Positions 7,530-16,750 of a stretch of 64,000 nt of DNA are shown here, piece by piece. Source of the stretch: Caryophanales bacterium UBA5603 (GTDB taxonomy: Bacteria > Bacillota_I > Bacilli_A > Izemoplasmatales > Hujiaoplasmataceae). The position numbers and the translations under genes are program-made. The stretch lies in NCBI GenBank assembly GCA_002424815.1, contig DILB01000023.1, positions 8,348 through 72,347 of the forward strand. Reading direction: 5' to 3'. Below the pieces are notes generated by a model, which was given only the letters and a program-made list of their open reading frames with translations, was not told the origin of the DNA and searched no databases. The number at the start of each line of letters is the position of its first letter. Position 1 is the stretch's first letter.

Positions 7530-8768
7530 TTATCCTAAATCTTGGATTTCGGTTGTTACACGTGCAATAAATTCTGTTTTTGTAATGGTCTTTCTTGCAT
7601 AAAGTGTGTAGATTGGTCCAAGTGTTTGCATACCAAATCCACTTGGCATATCATTTTGCCACCAAGAATAAATTTTACCTTCATTCATCCATTCAACCAT
7701 TGCGCGGGACAATTTTCCATCAGGAAGCAATGTGACAGATTTGAATGCGGCAACCATTCCGGCTTTGGTAACCATGTAATCATGGCCTTCAGGCGTAGAA
7801 GCAAGGTCTTGCAAGAATTTTTTCGCTTCTTCAATGTTGTCAGAATTTTTATTAATGACGTAATAGGAAGGTGCACTAATAAAAATGGCATCATTCGTTC
7901 CGGCAGCTGCAGCATGAGGTGCATAACCGATTTCAAAAGTTGCTTCATCTAAGTTTGGATCAATCCAGTTACCTTGATGGATAAAAGCTGCTTTTCCAGA
8001 ATCGAAGGCTTGAACTTGAATATCATAAGTTCCATCGATAAGAATGCTGTTTGGTGAGTACTGGAACAGTAATTCAACCCAATCAGCATAAGCTTGGAGT
8101 CTAGCAGTGTTGACAACACCATCATTAAGGTTATCAATAACGGATGAATCTCCAGGTGTTAATCCAGAAGAGAGATAACCGTTGAAATTATGAAGACCGG
8201 TAACCCATTCCATTCCAGATCCTGCTGCCATTGATACGACGACATAATCCGTCATATTATTCGCAGTGTAGTACGCTTGGATGGCTGCAAAAGCAGTCGT
8301 GTATGCAGCTAAAGATGTCAAAGTATCTGGGTCGACGCCAGCGGCAGTCAAAATAGCCTTATTATAGCCCATGCCCCATCCTTCAACTGCTACAGGGAAT
8401 CCATAAGCAACACCATTGACTTTGAATTCCAAGTCAGTATCAGTTAGCCATGCTTCTCCATCGAGAGAAAGGATGTAGTCTTTGTAGTCATTATAACCAC
8501 CCATTCCTTCGATAACGAAAATGTCAGGTTGTTCAGCTTTTTGGAATTCAGCTAAGATTTGAGTTCCATAGGCGCAAGAGTCGCCGCCACAGGTTACAAC
8601 TTCAACGTTGACATCGTTTTTAGCGGCCCATGCATTTGCGTAAGTTGTTAAAGCGGTTCCAATTTCGACTTTGTTTTGAAAAATGACGAGTTTGGACCCA
8701 TCTCCGCCACAAGCTGCTAATGTAAAAACAGTCAGTAAAGCAAGTAGTGATAATAAAATTTTCTTCAT
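7530..8768 (-). CDS. Sugar ABC transporter, substrate-binding lipoprotein
   Basis: A 412-residue protein with a lipoprotein signal: a hydrophobic N-terminus ending in the lipobox LAAC at about residues 17-20. The mature part looks like a family 1 (maltose/multiple-sugar) solute-binding protein, for example FVIEGMGGYNDYKDY, GFPVAVEGWGMGYNKAIL, and AFIHQGNWIDPNLDEATFEI. It captures sugar outside the membrane for the two permeases upstream. AGGAGG lies before the ATG. No ATPase gene is in the operon, so a shared MsmX-type ATPase elsewhere is likely. The sugar is unknown. Confidence 0.88.
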   Translation of the reverse strand: MKKILLSLLALLTVFTLAACGGDGSKLVIFQNKVEIGTALTTYANAWAAKNDVNVEVVTCGGDSCAYGTQILAEFQKAEQPDIFVIEGMGGYNDYKDYILSLDGEAWLTDTDLEFKVNGVAYGFPVAVEGWGMGYNKAILTAAGVDPDTLTSLAAYTTAFAAIQAYYTANNMTDYVVVSMAAGSGMEWVTGLHNFNGYLSSGLTPGDSSVIDNLNDGVVNTARLQAYADWVELLFQYSPNSILIDGTYDIQVQAFDSGKAAFIHQGNWIDPNLDEATFEIGYAPHAAAAGTNDAIFISAPSYYVINKNSDNIEEAKKFLQDLASTPEGHDYMVTKAGMVAAFKSVTLLPDGKLSRAMVEWMNEGKIYSWWQNDMPSGFGMQTLGPIYTLYARKTITKTEFIARVTTEIQDLG

Positions 8769-8791
8769 TTGTTTCCTCCTATAAAAAATTT

Positions 8792-11041
8792 TTATTTGTA
8801 ATCACAATGATATTGGTTTTCGATTGTCACCAAATCATTGAAAATACCTAAAGTAATGGGTAGATCAGCGGTAATATGAAGTTTGTCATCCACTGTAAAA
8901 GTCACTTGATTGCCATGATACATAATTTGAATGGAGTATCCAGGAAGTCCAGTGGGTCGAATCGGTCGAACGGTTAATCCGTTTTCATGTATTCTTAATC
9001 CCAGCAACCCAAACACCATTGCTAAATAAGTTCCGCCTAAATTGGCGATATGAAGCCCGTGATTAGTATTTCCGTGTGTATTCTCAAAATCAATTTTAAA
9101 GACTTCAAGCAAGTAATCAAAAGCAATGTCTTTTTCTCCGATTCGCGAAGCGACAATTGAATGAATACATTTGGATAAACTTGAATCATGGGTTGTTAAA
9201 GGTAAATAATATTTAAAGTTTTTGCGAATGATTCTTTCATCTTCATAATCCAAAAGAAACATTGAAAGCAAGACATCCGCTTGTTTAAGAATTTGATGTT
9301 TGTAAATAAATAGTGGATGATAATGTAATAACATTGGAAACTTATCTGGAGGTAATTTTTTTAAATCCAGCTTTGCTTTTTGCATAAAGCTTGCATCTTG
9401 AGCCGTAATTCCGGTTTTTTTATCTGTTAAAATCGTCATTGCTTTCGCGGCTTTCGCAAAAGCATCAATTTCATTTTCGCTGATGGCTATTTTTTTAATA
9501 ACCGAAGACAATTGACTTTTGTTTTCTGTATAAAACTTGTTTATGTAATTTAAATGATATTGCGCCATGGAATTCGTGTAATAATTATCATCGACTAAAG
9601 TCGTATATTCATCAGGGCCCGTGACGCCATTTAAATGAAATGAGCCTTCATAAAAATGACCAGAATGATAAATAAATCTTCCCGTTTCCACTAACATCTC
9701 AAAACCAATATCAATCATGAACTGATAATCATTTGAAACATGATAATATTGAATGATAGCATAAGCTAAATCTGAATTGATGTGAAGTTGAGCGCTTCCG
9801 GCAAGAAAATAGGGGGAAGCTTCATTGCCATTAATCGTTCGCCAAGGAATTTTAACACCTTTGTCAATTCCTAGTTTCATCGCTTCTTCTTTTGCTTCAG
9901 GAAAACGCAAATAACGATTCATTAACAACACTTTTGCTTTCTCCGGACATGTTAGTGTAAAAAATGGAATCATATAGATTTCGGTATCCCAAAAATAATG
10001 ACCTTCATATCCCTCACCCGTTAACCCTTTTGCGCCGATATTAAATCGTGCATTCTCAGTCGCCGAAGCATTGAGTTGATAGATAGCGTATTGAAGCATA
10101 CTATTGAGTAAATCGTCACCATTAATGGTTGCTAAAGCATTTCGCCAAAATCGCCACATATGATCTATTTGAGTTTGCAGATGATAATCATAATCATGGC
10201 GTTTAACAGATTTTAAAATTGTCCGATTTGAATCCATGACATCATGATAGAGCATCGAAGTGGTATAAACGACGTATTTAACAAGACTAATACTCTTTTT
10301 TGGTACAACATTCGTTTCATAAATACCTTGAACACCCGAGTGGGAACGTCGATAAAGGAACGGTTGCGAGTGTGTCATACCAGCTGCCATCGAGAGGTGA
10401 CCATGAGATGTAATGCAATTAACATAAGCAAAATCTTCTTCAACAAAAGATTCTTTTAGAATCAGTTCATCCTCTAAAGAGCTCCGAATTCTAGGATCTA
10501 AAGCATCCGTTGAAGTCGACAGTGGTAAACGAAGATATGATGAAATCTTTAAAGGACCCGTATAGTCCGGTGAAGTGATAGAAACTTTGATAACTAATAG
10601 CTCTTTTGTCTCAAAAGAAGCAAATTTCTCTTCTCGAATTACAAAATGAAATCCTTCTCGGGTTTTATAGGTGGCTTCTCTAATTGTGAATCCTTTTTCT
10701 AAATCAAATTCACGCTGTAAATCAATGAGTTCACAAGACTCACTATTTATCAAGGTACTACGGACTTCAAAATCAATGGATTGTCCGTCAATAACATTAA
10801 TAATTTTTTGACCTGTCTGCGGAAAACATGGAGAATTTTCTTCGTAAGAATAATCATAAATTCCATAAAAACCATTAATTAAAGTTTGTTTGGGGCTTAA
10901 CGCTGAATATCCTTCAACGAAATTACCCCTTACACCAAGATAACCATTTTGTACGGCAAAAATCGATTCGTCGACCAATAAATCAGGCATGTTGGTACGA
11001 TTGTTACGGATTATTTTTCTCATGATATCCATCTTTGACAT
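8792..11041 (-). CDS. Glycoside hydrolase family 65 phosphorylase
   Basis: A 749-residue protein of the normal GH65 size. Family marks: an N-terminal beta-sandwich domain (YLGVRGNFVEGYSALSP), the TGEGYEGHYFWDTEIYMIPF segment of the catalytic barrel, VTGPDEYTTLVDDNYYTNSM with the general acid Glu, the KQADVLL segment, and the phosphate-binding LTTHDSSLSKCIHS. GH65 enzymes reversibly split alpha-glucosides such as maltose, trehalose, kojibiose or nigerose with phosphate to give beta-glucose 1-phosphate. Which disaccharide cannot be read here. It sits inside the ABC operon, so it probably acts on the imported sugar. The ATG at 11041 lies only 3 bp after the permease stop and has a weak ribosome site; internal ATGs at 11032 and 11023 are possible. 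Confidence 0.88.
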   Translation of the reverse strand: MSKMDIMRKIIRNNRTNMPDLLVDESIFAVQNGYLGVRGNFVEGYSALSPKQTLINGFYGIYDYSYEENSPCFPQTGQKIINVIDGQSIDFEVRSTLINSESCELIDLQREFDLEKGFTIREATYKTREGFHFVIREEKFASFETKELLVIKVSITSPDYTGPLKISSYLRLPLSTSTDALDPRIRSSLEDELILKESFVEEDFAYVNCITSHGHLSMAAGMTHSQPFLYRRSHSGVQGIYETNVVPKKSISLVKYVVYTTSMLYHDVMDSNRTILKSVKRHDYDYHLQTQIDHMWRFWRNALATINGDDLLNSMLQYAIYQLNASATENARFNIGAKGLTGEGYEGHYFWDTEIYMIPFFTLTCPEKAKVLLMNRYLRFPEAKEEAMKLGIDKGVKIPWRTINGNEASPYFLAGSAQLHINSDLAYAIIQYYHVSNDYQFMIDIGFEMLVETGRFIYHSGHFYEGSFHLNGVTGPDEYTTLVDDNYYTNSMAQYHLNYINKFYTENKSQLSSVIKKIAISENEIDAFAKAAKAMTILTDKKTGITAQDASFMQKAKLDLKKLPPDKFPMLLHYHPLFIYKHQILKQADVLLSMFLLDYEDERIIRKNFKYYLPLTTHDSSLSKCIHSIVASRIGEKDIAFDYLLEVFKIDFENTHGNTNHGLHIANLGGTYLAMVFGLLGLRIHENGLTVRPIRPTGLPGYSIQIMYHGNQVTFTVDDKLHITADLPITLGIFNDLVTIENQYHCDYK

Positions 11042-11044
11042 CCG

Positions 11045-11902
11045 CTATTTAATCGCGCCGGATGTCATTCCTTTAATAATATGTTTCTGGGCAAATAAGA
11101 AGAGCACGATGACAGGAAGGGCAGCTAAGACAACGCTTGTCAAGATTAAATCCCATTGACGTACATAACTACCTGCCAAATTAGCAACAGCTAATGGTAA
11201 GGTTCTAACTTTACCATTCATACCGATAATTAGAACGGGTAATAGATAGTCGTTCCAAATCCATAATCCGTTTAGAACTAACAAAGTTACAAAAATCGGT
11301 TTTAAAATAGGAAGTATTATTCGGAAAAACATTTGGATTTTTGTGCATCCATCAATGGTTGCGGCTTCTTCAATATCGATTGGAATCGATTTCATGAACC
11401 CATGAAACATGAATACGCTCAATGGTGCACCAAATCCCATATATGCCAAAATAACCCCATGGAAAGTATCTTTAAAGGGAATACCTGTCCATGACCTTAG
11501 TACTTCAAGAAAACGAACCAGTGGTAACATAACAACTTGGAAGGGAATAACCATCCCCGCGAGGAAAAACATAAAAATAAGCGTTGAATATTTTTTCTTT
11601 GTTCTTACTAAGACCCAAGCTGCCATTCCACTCGAAATATTAATGAAGATTAAGCTAAAGGTTGTAATAAATAACGAATTAAAGAAAGATCTTCCATATC
11701 TTACACTCGGATTCGTTAAAATGTTGCGAACATTAATGTAAAACTGAGAAATAGATGAAGGCATCGCCATCGGCGCATTGATAATTTCTTGAGATGTTTT
11801 TCCAGCATTCATCAAAACAATAAAGAATGGGAAGAAAAATGCAACTAATAACAAAACGGCAATTATTTCAAGAATGAAGGTGGCTTTTCGTTCGTTTGTC
11901 AT
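11045..11902 (-). CDS. Sugar ABC transporter permease (MalG type)
   Basis: A 285-residue inner-membrane permease with six helices. The EAA loop that contacts the ATPase reads EEAATIDGCTKIQMFFRIILP. It pairs with the MalF-type permease just upstream; start and stop share one base (TAATG), implying coupled translation. Confidence 0.9.
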   Translation of the reverse strand: MTNERKATFILEIIAVLLLVAFFFPFFIVLMNAGKTSQEIINAPMAMPSSISQFYINVRNILTNPSVRYGRSFFNSLFITTFSLIFINISSGMAAWVLVRTKKKYSTLIFMFFLAGMVIPFQVVMLPLVRFLEVLRSWTGIPFKDTFHGVILAYMGFGAPLSVFMFHGFMKSIPIDIEEAATIDGCTKIQMFFRIILPILKPIFVTLLVLNGLWIWNDYLLPVLIIGMNGKVRTLPLAVANLAGSYVRQWDLILTSVVLAALPVIVLFLFAQKHIIKGMTSGAIK

Positions 11903-13023
11903 TATAATTCCACCTCTTTCTTCTTGTTATAGTAAACTTGTGTCAGCGAGATAATTAACAAGATGATAAAGAAGATAATTGCTTTTGCTTGTCCAACACC
12001 CATTTCATAACGAACAAATGCTGAATCGTAGATATTGATGGCCATTAAGTTGAGTGACTCGACGGTTCGGTTGGGAGCCGCAAAGATATTTTGTAAGAAC
12101 TGTGGTAATGTCGTTGCCGGTCCACCTTGTGTCAATGCCATGACGGTATCGTATTGTTTAAATGATGTGACTAATGTTAAGAACATTGCAATTGTAAAAG
12201 CTTGGGCAACTAAAGGCATCGTGATGGTTCTTAATCTTTGCCAAGCATTTGCGCCATCAATTTTACTTGCTTCAATTAAATCAGTCGGAACATTTTGTAG
12301 CGCAGCGATGTAAATCATCATGATATATCCGGCATACTGCCAAGTGATGACCACAATCAAAGCCCCCATCGCTGTATCTGGATTGGAGATGAGGCTATTT
12401 GTCAAAATACCACCGATTGAAGGAAGTGCGTTTCGGTAAATAAATTGCCAAATGTAACCAAGTACCAATCCACCGATTAAATTAGGCATAAAGAATCCTG
12501 CCCGATATACATTGGTCAATTTTAATTTTTGCGTGACTAATAATGCTAGCAAGAAAGCCACTAAGTTAATAAAAATGATATTGAGTACTGAATAGATTGC
12601 TGTTCGGTAAAATGAATATGCAAAAGCGAAACTAGAAAAGATATTTTTATAGTTTGCGAAGCCAATAAAGATTTCATTCCCGGTGTTAAGTCCCGTCCAA
12701 TTAGTGAATGAAAAATAGATACCCATTAGAAATGGAACTATGACAAACAGTAAATAAGGCGTGATTGCGGCTAAAATGAAATATATAAAATTGCGATTTG
12801 TTTGAGCGGTTTCATTCGATCCTAAAGCACCTTTTTCTAAAGCAAGCAAGGTTCGATTATGCCCTTGATAATGATGCTTTACATCGTGTTTTTTTAAAAC
12901 GATTTTCCGAAATTGTCTTACAATGCCTCTGATAGGAACGTAGATTAAAACAAGAGGAATGGAAAGCAGGAAAACCCAAATCTTAAAGAGACCGTTTAAA
13001 ATTTTACTTTTTAAATTTTTCAT
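11902..13023 (-). CDS. Sugar ABC transporter permease (MalF type)
   Basis: A 373-residue permease. A long, basic N-terminal region of about 80 residues with one hydrophobic segment precedes the usual six helices. The EAA loop reads EASKIDGANAWQRLRTITMP. It is the partner of the MalG-type gene, with which it overlaps by one base. AGGAG lies 12 bases before the ATG. It follows the glycosyltransferase by 7 bp. Confidence 0.9.
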   Translation of the reverse strand: MKNLKSKILNGLFKIWVFLLSIPLVLIYVPIRGIVRQFRKIVLKKHDVKHHYQGHNRTLLALEKGALGSNETAQTNRNFIYFILAAITPYLLFVIVPFLMGIYFSFTNWTGLNTGNEIFIGFANYKNIFSSFAFAYSFYRTAIYSVLNIIFINLVAFLLALLVTQKLKLTNVYRAGFFMPNLIGGLVLGYIWQFIYRNALPSIGGILTNSLISNPDTAMGALIVVITWQYAGYIMMIYIAALQNVPTDLIEASKIDGANAWQRLRTITMPLVAQAFTIAMFLTLVTSFKQYDTVMALTQGGPATTLPQFLQNIFAAPNRTVESLNLMAINIYDSAFVRYEMGVGQAKAIIFFIILLIISLTQVYYNKKKEVEL

Positions 13024-13030
13024 TCACTTT

Positions 13031-14509
13031 TCACGCTCCTTTATTTTTTAACATTGAATGCAAGATAATCATTGGGTTGGGTTTTTCACTCGTTGGGTCT
13101 AAAAAATAATGAGGAATTACAACGGAGGAATACTCTGTTTTTGAAGCCAACAATTTTTTTATTGCGTTTGCATACTTTAAAGCTGTCGCATCCCAAGTAT
13201 ATGAGGTGATAACGCGTTTATAAGCTTGTTTTTGGAAATAATCATAATTGTCTAAACATTCGTGAAGACCACTTATCACTGATTGAGGGGCCAAAACATC
13301 AATAAGTATGCCATAACGTTCATCGTTTTCTAACAGGACATCACTGGGTCCACCATATTTTGTTACAACGGCAGGAAGTCCACAAGCCATCGCTTCTATC
13401 GGAGCTAATCCGAAGGGTTCATATAAAGCCGTTAATGTGAAAATAGAATGTTGCTTTGCCATATAGCGATATAGAGAAGACAGTTCGAACTGAGAACGAA
13501 TATCAATGAACATGACTTTGCCTTCTAATCGATTCACTTTGATAATATCCATTATTTCATCAAGGATAATTTTTTCACTATCTTTAGCATGAGAATAATC
13601 TTTCAATGCATCGGGAATACCGCGAAGCGAGATTGCGACATTGGCTCTATTTTGAAGCTTTAAATCAGAAGCATAAGCTTTCATTAAACCAACATGATTT
13701 TTTTTGGGATCTAATCGACTTGCTAATAATATGAAAGGTAAATGTTGTCGATCATCATTAATATCTCTGACTTTAATGCTTTCGATTGTTTCAAAAAAAG
13801 TGGTATCTGAAGGTTGTTCTAAATTTGAAAAAACCGTTGTGTTTGCCCCAGGAGCAGCCACGATGAATTGGTCATTTTTGTGAATGGTAATATCTTGATA
13901 CAGAATGTGATGATATTGTTCGTCTCGTTCTTGGATTGTGGAGACAAAAATCAAATCAGCATAATGAATAGCGGTTCTTTCTGCGAGTATTCGTTTGGAA
14001 AAATGGTATTTGATTTCCAATTCATGCAAATCATCGGTGGATGAATATAATTTTTCGAATTTTTGTGCACCTAGACTATGTCCAGTTAGAGAATAAGGAA
14101 TGTTGAGACGTTCTTTGATGATGGCACAAGCCAGTCCTCCATCACCATAATGACCGGTTAGAAAATCAGGTATTTTGTTTTGAATCTTAAAATAATCGAT
14201 GATGTTATCAGACCATTCACGAAGATGTTCCCATAATAATTCTTTTTGAAGAAATAAGGGGCCACCACAAGGGATTCTCACAATTCTAACGTTTTCATGA
14301 TTTGGATAATAATCGAAAGGTTCTTGAAATTCAGGATAGTTAGAATCTTTAATCAATCTTGTAAAAATATCAACTTGATGACCTGATTTGCCGAGTGCAA
14401 TGGCAATCTCTTTAACATAGACCAGTTGTCCTCCAAAGTCAGGATGCATGGTCCAATATGAATCTAATCTGTCAAAATTACCTTGCGGATTAAGAAATGC
14501 AATATACAT
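13031..14509 (-). CDS. GT4 glycosyltransferase, sucrose-phosphate-synthase-like
   Basis: A 492-residue two-domain GT-B enzyme. The N-terminal part has the sucrose synthase/sucrose-phosphate synthase style DFGGQLVYVKEIAIALGKSG and LTGHSLGAQKFEKL. The C-terminal part has the nucleotide-sugar site ALYEPFGLAPIEAMACGLP with the EX7E pair. Relatives make or break sucrose phosphate, mannosylfructose phosphate or sucrose. Inside a sugar-uptake operon next to a fructokinase-like gene, a catabolic sucrose-synthase-like reaction or a role with a fructosyl disaccharide is plausible but unproven. AAGGAG lies eight bases before the ATG. Confidence 0.8.
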   Translation of the reverse strand: MYIAFLNPQGNFDRLDSYWTMHPDFGGQLVYVKEIAIALGKSGHQVDIFTRLIKDSNYPEFQEPFDYYPNHENVRIVRIPCGGPLFLQKELLWEHLREWSDNIIDYFKIQNKIPDFLTGHYGDGGLACAIIKERLNIPYSLTGHSLGAQKFEKLYSSTDDLHELEIKYHFSKRILAERTAIHYADLIFVSTIQERDEQYHHILYQDITIHKNDQFIVAAPGANTTVFSNLEQPSDTTFFETIESIKVRDINDDRQHLPFILLASRLDPKKNHVGLMKAYASDLKLQNRANVAISLRGIPDALKDYSHAKDSEKIILDEIMDIIKVNRLEGKVMFIDIRSQFELSSLYRYMAKQHSIFTLTALYEPFGLAPIEAMACGLPAVVTKYGGPSDVLLENDERYGILIDVLAPQSVISGLHECLDNYDYFQKQAYKRVITSYTWDATALKYANAIKKLLASKTEYSSVVIPHYFLDPTSEKPNPMIILHSMLKNKGA

Positions 14510-14521
14510 AGAAATCGCTCC

Positions 14522-15454
14522 TTAATTCAAATTTTCGACTAATTTTTCAAGGTTAGGTAATAATCCATCAGCGCCAACAACTTTTAAACAATAAGCTGAA
14601 CATAGCAATCCAATCTTCATTGAATCCATTATCGATTTGTTTGATGCTAATCCCGCATAAAGTCCACTCCAAAAGGCGTCGCCTGCTCCCGTCGCATCAA
14701 CAACTTCAGTGGCTTTGGAAGGTAGAGCAATGGTTTCGCCTTGAAAGCGTGCTATCAATCCTTTTTCACCTAAAGTAATAATAATCAACGAGATACCGTA
14801 ACTTTCGTAAATATCGAGGAATTCATCTACAGTGTGTTGGCCAAAAATGCGAAGCGAGTCATCATAACTAGGTTTAATAATATCAATTAAAGGCAGGATG
14901 GCTTTTATTCTTGTAATGCCACTTTTTTTATCGTCATCCAAATCCGGATGGTAATTTGGATCAAAACCAATCATAACACCTTTATTACGGGCATCTAAAA
15001 TCGATTTTAAAACCGTCTCAAATCCCGGTTCCATCGATAGAGGCCAATAAGAAAAATGTAAAATTTTACTTAAGGATAAATCGTTAATTAAATCATTTGA
15101 AAATGGAATCATATAATCTGAATAACGATAAAAACGCGGTGTGGGTGTCCCGATGTTTTTATTCAACTCGACATAACTGGTTTTTCCGTTAGTCACATTG
15201 ATTACATTCTCAATTTGCTTCTCATGTAGTTTTTTTATTAGAAAGTCTCCGAAATCATCTGCCCCAATCGAAGCATACAATTTGACTTTCATTCCCAGAT
15301 TATTTAAATTGACAGCGATGTTACCAGGGCTACCTCCGAATAAGCGATATTCCACAGAATTGAGAGAATCTCGGATTATATCCACTAATATTTCACCAAT
15401 TAAGAGAACATCAATTTTATTGTTTTTTAAGTCGAAATGTTGATCAAAAGTCAC
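14522..15454 (-). CDS. PfkB-family sugar kinase, fructokinase-like
   Basis: A 310-residue ribokinase-fold kinase. N-terminal GGSPGNIAVNLNNLG and C-terminal DATGAGDAFWSGL, with the catalytic Asp in GAGD, are intact. The profile is that of fructokinases (ScrK/FRK-like), which would phosphorylate fructose released from an imported sugar. The start is GTG at 15454 with AGGTG five bases upstream; the overlapping ATG one base earlier is followed directly by a stop. It is the first gene of the sugar operon. Confidence 0.85.
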   Translation of the reverse strand: MTFDQHFDLKNNKIDVLLIGEILVDIIRDSLNSVEYRLFGGSPGNIAVNLNNLGMKVKLYASIGADDFGDFLIKKLHEKQIENVINVTNGKTSYVELNKNIGTPTPRFYRYSDYMIPFSNDLINDLSLSKILHFSYWPLSMEPGFETVLKSILDARNKGVMIGFDPNYHPDLDDDKKSGITRIKAILPLIDIIKPSYDDSLRIFGQHTVDEFLDIYESYGISLIIITLGEKGLIARFQGETIALPSKATEVVDATGAGDAFWSGLYAGLASNKSIMDSMKIGLLCSAYCLKVVGADGLLPNLEKLVENLN

Positions 15455-15473
15455 ATTTTCACCTATTTTCGCG

Positions 15474-15493
15474 CTATGGAAAGCTTTCCATAG
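15474..15493. promoter_or_regulatory. LacI-family operator (operon side)
   Basis: CTATGGAAAGCTTTCCATAG is a perfect 20-bp palindrome between the sugar-operon promoter and the kinase start, just after the expected transcription start. It shares the core ATGRAAAGCTTTYCAT with a second palindrome upstream of the LacI gene, so both are probably bound by the regulator at 15576-16556. Confidence 0.8.
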
Positions 15494-15526
15494 TGGTATA
15501 AAAAAAATAACCCTTTAATTAATTTG

Positions 15527-15555
15527 ATTATAACAAACAATGTAAGCGTTGTCAA
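15527..15555 (-). promoter_or_regulatory. Consensus sigma-A promoter of the sugar operon
   Basis: On the minus strand TTGACA (15550-15555), 17-bp spacer, TATAAT (15527-15532): both hexamers match the consensus perfectly. Such a strong promoter needs repression, in keeping with the cre box and the LacI-type operator on it. Confidence 0.9.
15541..15554. promoter_or_regulatory. cre box (CcpA catabolite repression site)
   Basis: TGTAAGCGTTGTCA fits the cre consensus TGWAANCGNTNWCA at every defined position. It overlaps the -35 hexamer and spacer, where bound CcpA would block RNA polymerase. Confidence 0.8.
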
Positions 15556-15575
15556 CTCATTAATGTAAAAAAGGT

Positions 15576-16556
15576 TTAAGCCGTGTCACCTTTAGAGATT
15601 GTGACAGGCACAATTTGCGAAACATTAGGGATTTGCATCCGATAATTGACAATCATTTGCCTTATTTTTATCGCTATAGCATTGGTGTCTTGATTGATAG
15701 ATGTTATTTTTTTACCAAAGTTTAGGAAACTTCTGCCTCCGTCATATCCGATGACTTTAACATTATTGGGAACATTTTTACCCATTTCTTCATAAATTTG
15801 TACAATCGAATGTGCTACCGCATCTGAAACAGTAAAAATACCATCGACATCTCGATAGTCTTTCACTAAATCTTTAATCATTTCTTTAGTCACAACATAA
15901 TCGCCTAAGGGGTATTCGATGTTAATGATATCATGAAATCCATGTTGCTCTAACGTTTCAATGAAACCAACGCGACGCTTTGATACCTCAGTCATAACAT
16001 GTGAATGGATGCCTTGTGCATCATCACCAATAAACATAAATTTTTTGCATCCTTTTGAAATTAAATAATTGGCAGCTAAAACGCCACCCCCATAATTATC
16101 ACTGGCAACGAAAGGAACGTTTGTAAATCTGCGGTCAAACGAAATAATTGGTAAAGATTTATCAAGATAAGACTCAACATCATTATTCGTTAAAAGAATA
16201 ACAGCATCCACAATTTTATTACGAAGCATATTTAAATAGACCAATTCTTTTTCAATTTTTTCACTCGAGTTACAGAGCATGACTTTATAACCGTATTTAA
16301 AAAGTTCTTCTTCAACAGAATAAAGGAGTTCACCAAAAAAAAGATGTGTGCTATTCGGCAATATAAATGCAACAATATCGTTTTTTTGTAAGGTCATATT
16401 TCTGGCAATTTCATTCGGCTTAAAGGATAGATCTTTTACTGCTTTTTCTATTTTTTCACGTGTTTCGGTTTTGACGTACCCTGAATTATTAATAACACGT
16501 GAAACAGTCGCAATCCCAACGCCAGCTAATTTTGCAACATCTTTGATGGTAGCCAT
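15576..16556 (-). CDS. LacI/GalR-family transcriptional repressor of the sugar operon
   Basis: A 326-residue regulator. The N-terminal helix-turn-helix reads TIKDVAKLAGVGIATVSRVI, followed by the hinge helix region and a periplasmic-binding-protein-like effector domain (VIGYDGGRSFLNFG, ITSINQDTNAIAIKI). GGTGATAAA precedes the ATG. It lies directly upstream of the operon, in the same direction, separated by the operon's own promoter. Operators on both sides suggest control of the operon and of itself. Confidence 0.9.
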   Translation of the reverse strand: MATIKDVAKLAGVGIATVSRVINNSGYVKTETREKIEKAVKDLSFKPNEIARNMTLQKNDIVAFILPNSTHLFFGELLYSVEEELFKYGYKVMLCNSSEKIEKELVYLNMLRNKIVDAVILLTNNDVESYLDKSLPIISFDRRFTNVPFVASDNYGGGVLAANYLISKGCKKFMFIGDDAQGIHSHVMTEVSKRRVGFIETLEQHGFHDIINIEYPLGDYVVTKEMIKDLVKDYRDVDGIFTVSDAVAHSIVQIYEEMGKNVPNNVKVIGYDGGRSFLNFGKKITSINQDTNAIAIKIRQMIVNYRMQIPNVSQIVPVTISKGDTA

Positions 16557-16576
16557 TTTATCACCAACCTAATTTT

Positions 16577-16604
16577 ATTTTATCACAATATTAAGATAGG
16601 TCAA
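16577..16604 (-). promoter_or_regulatory. Promoter of the LacI-family gene
   Basis: Minus strand TTGACC (16599-16604), 16-bp spacer, TAAAAT (16577-16582), followed by the ribosome site of the regulator gene. An alternative TATAAT at 16607-16612 would place the adjacent palindrome in its spacer. Confidence 0.55.
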
Positions 16605-16610
16605 TCATTA

Positions 16611-16628
16611 TATGAAAAGCTTTTCATA
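16611..16628. promoter_or_regulatory. LacI-family operator (autoregulation)
   Basis: TATGAAAAGCTTTTCATA is a perfect 18-bp palindrome upstream of the regulator's promoter, with the same core as the site at 15474-15493. It is most simply read as an autoregulatory operator. Confidence 0.75.
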
Positions 16629-16750
16629 ATAAAGTGATTCTAATTGTAGGTTATCTTGAAAAATAAAAAATTCTCTAAAATATACCTAGCTTAAATTCCC
16701 ATGATTAAAAGGATATTAAGTATTGCAATATTTAAGAGAATTAACATGTT

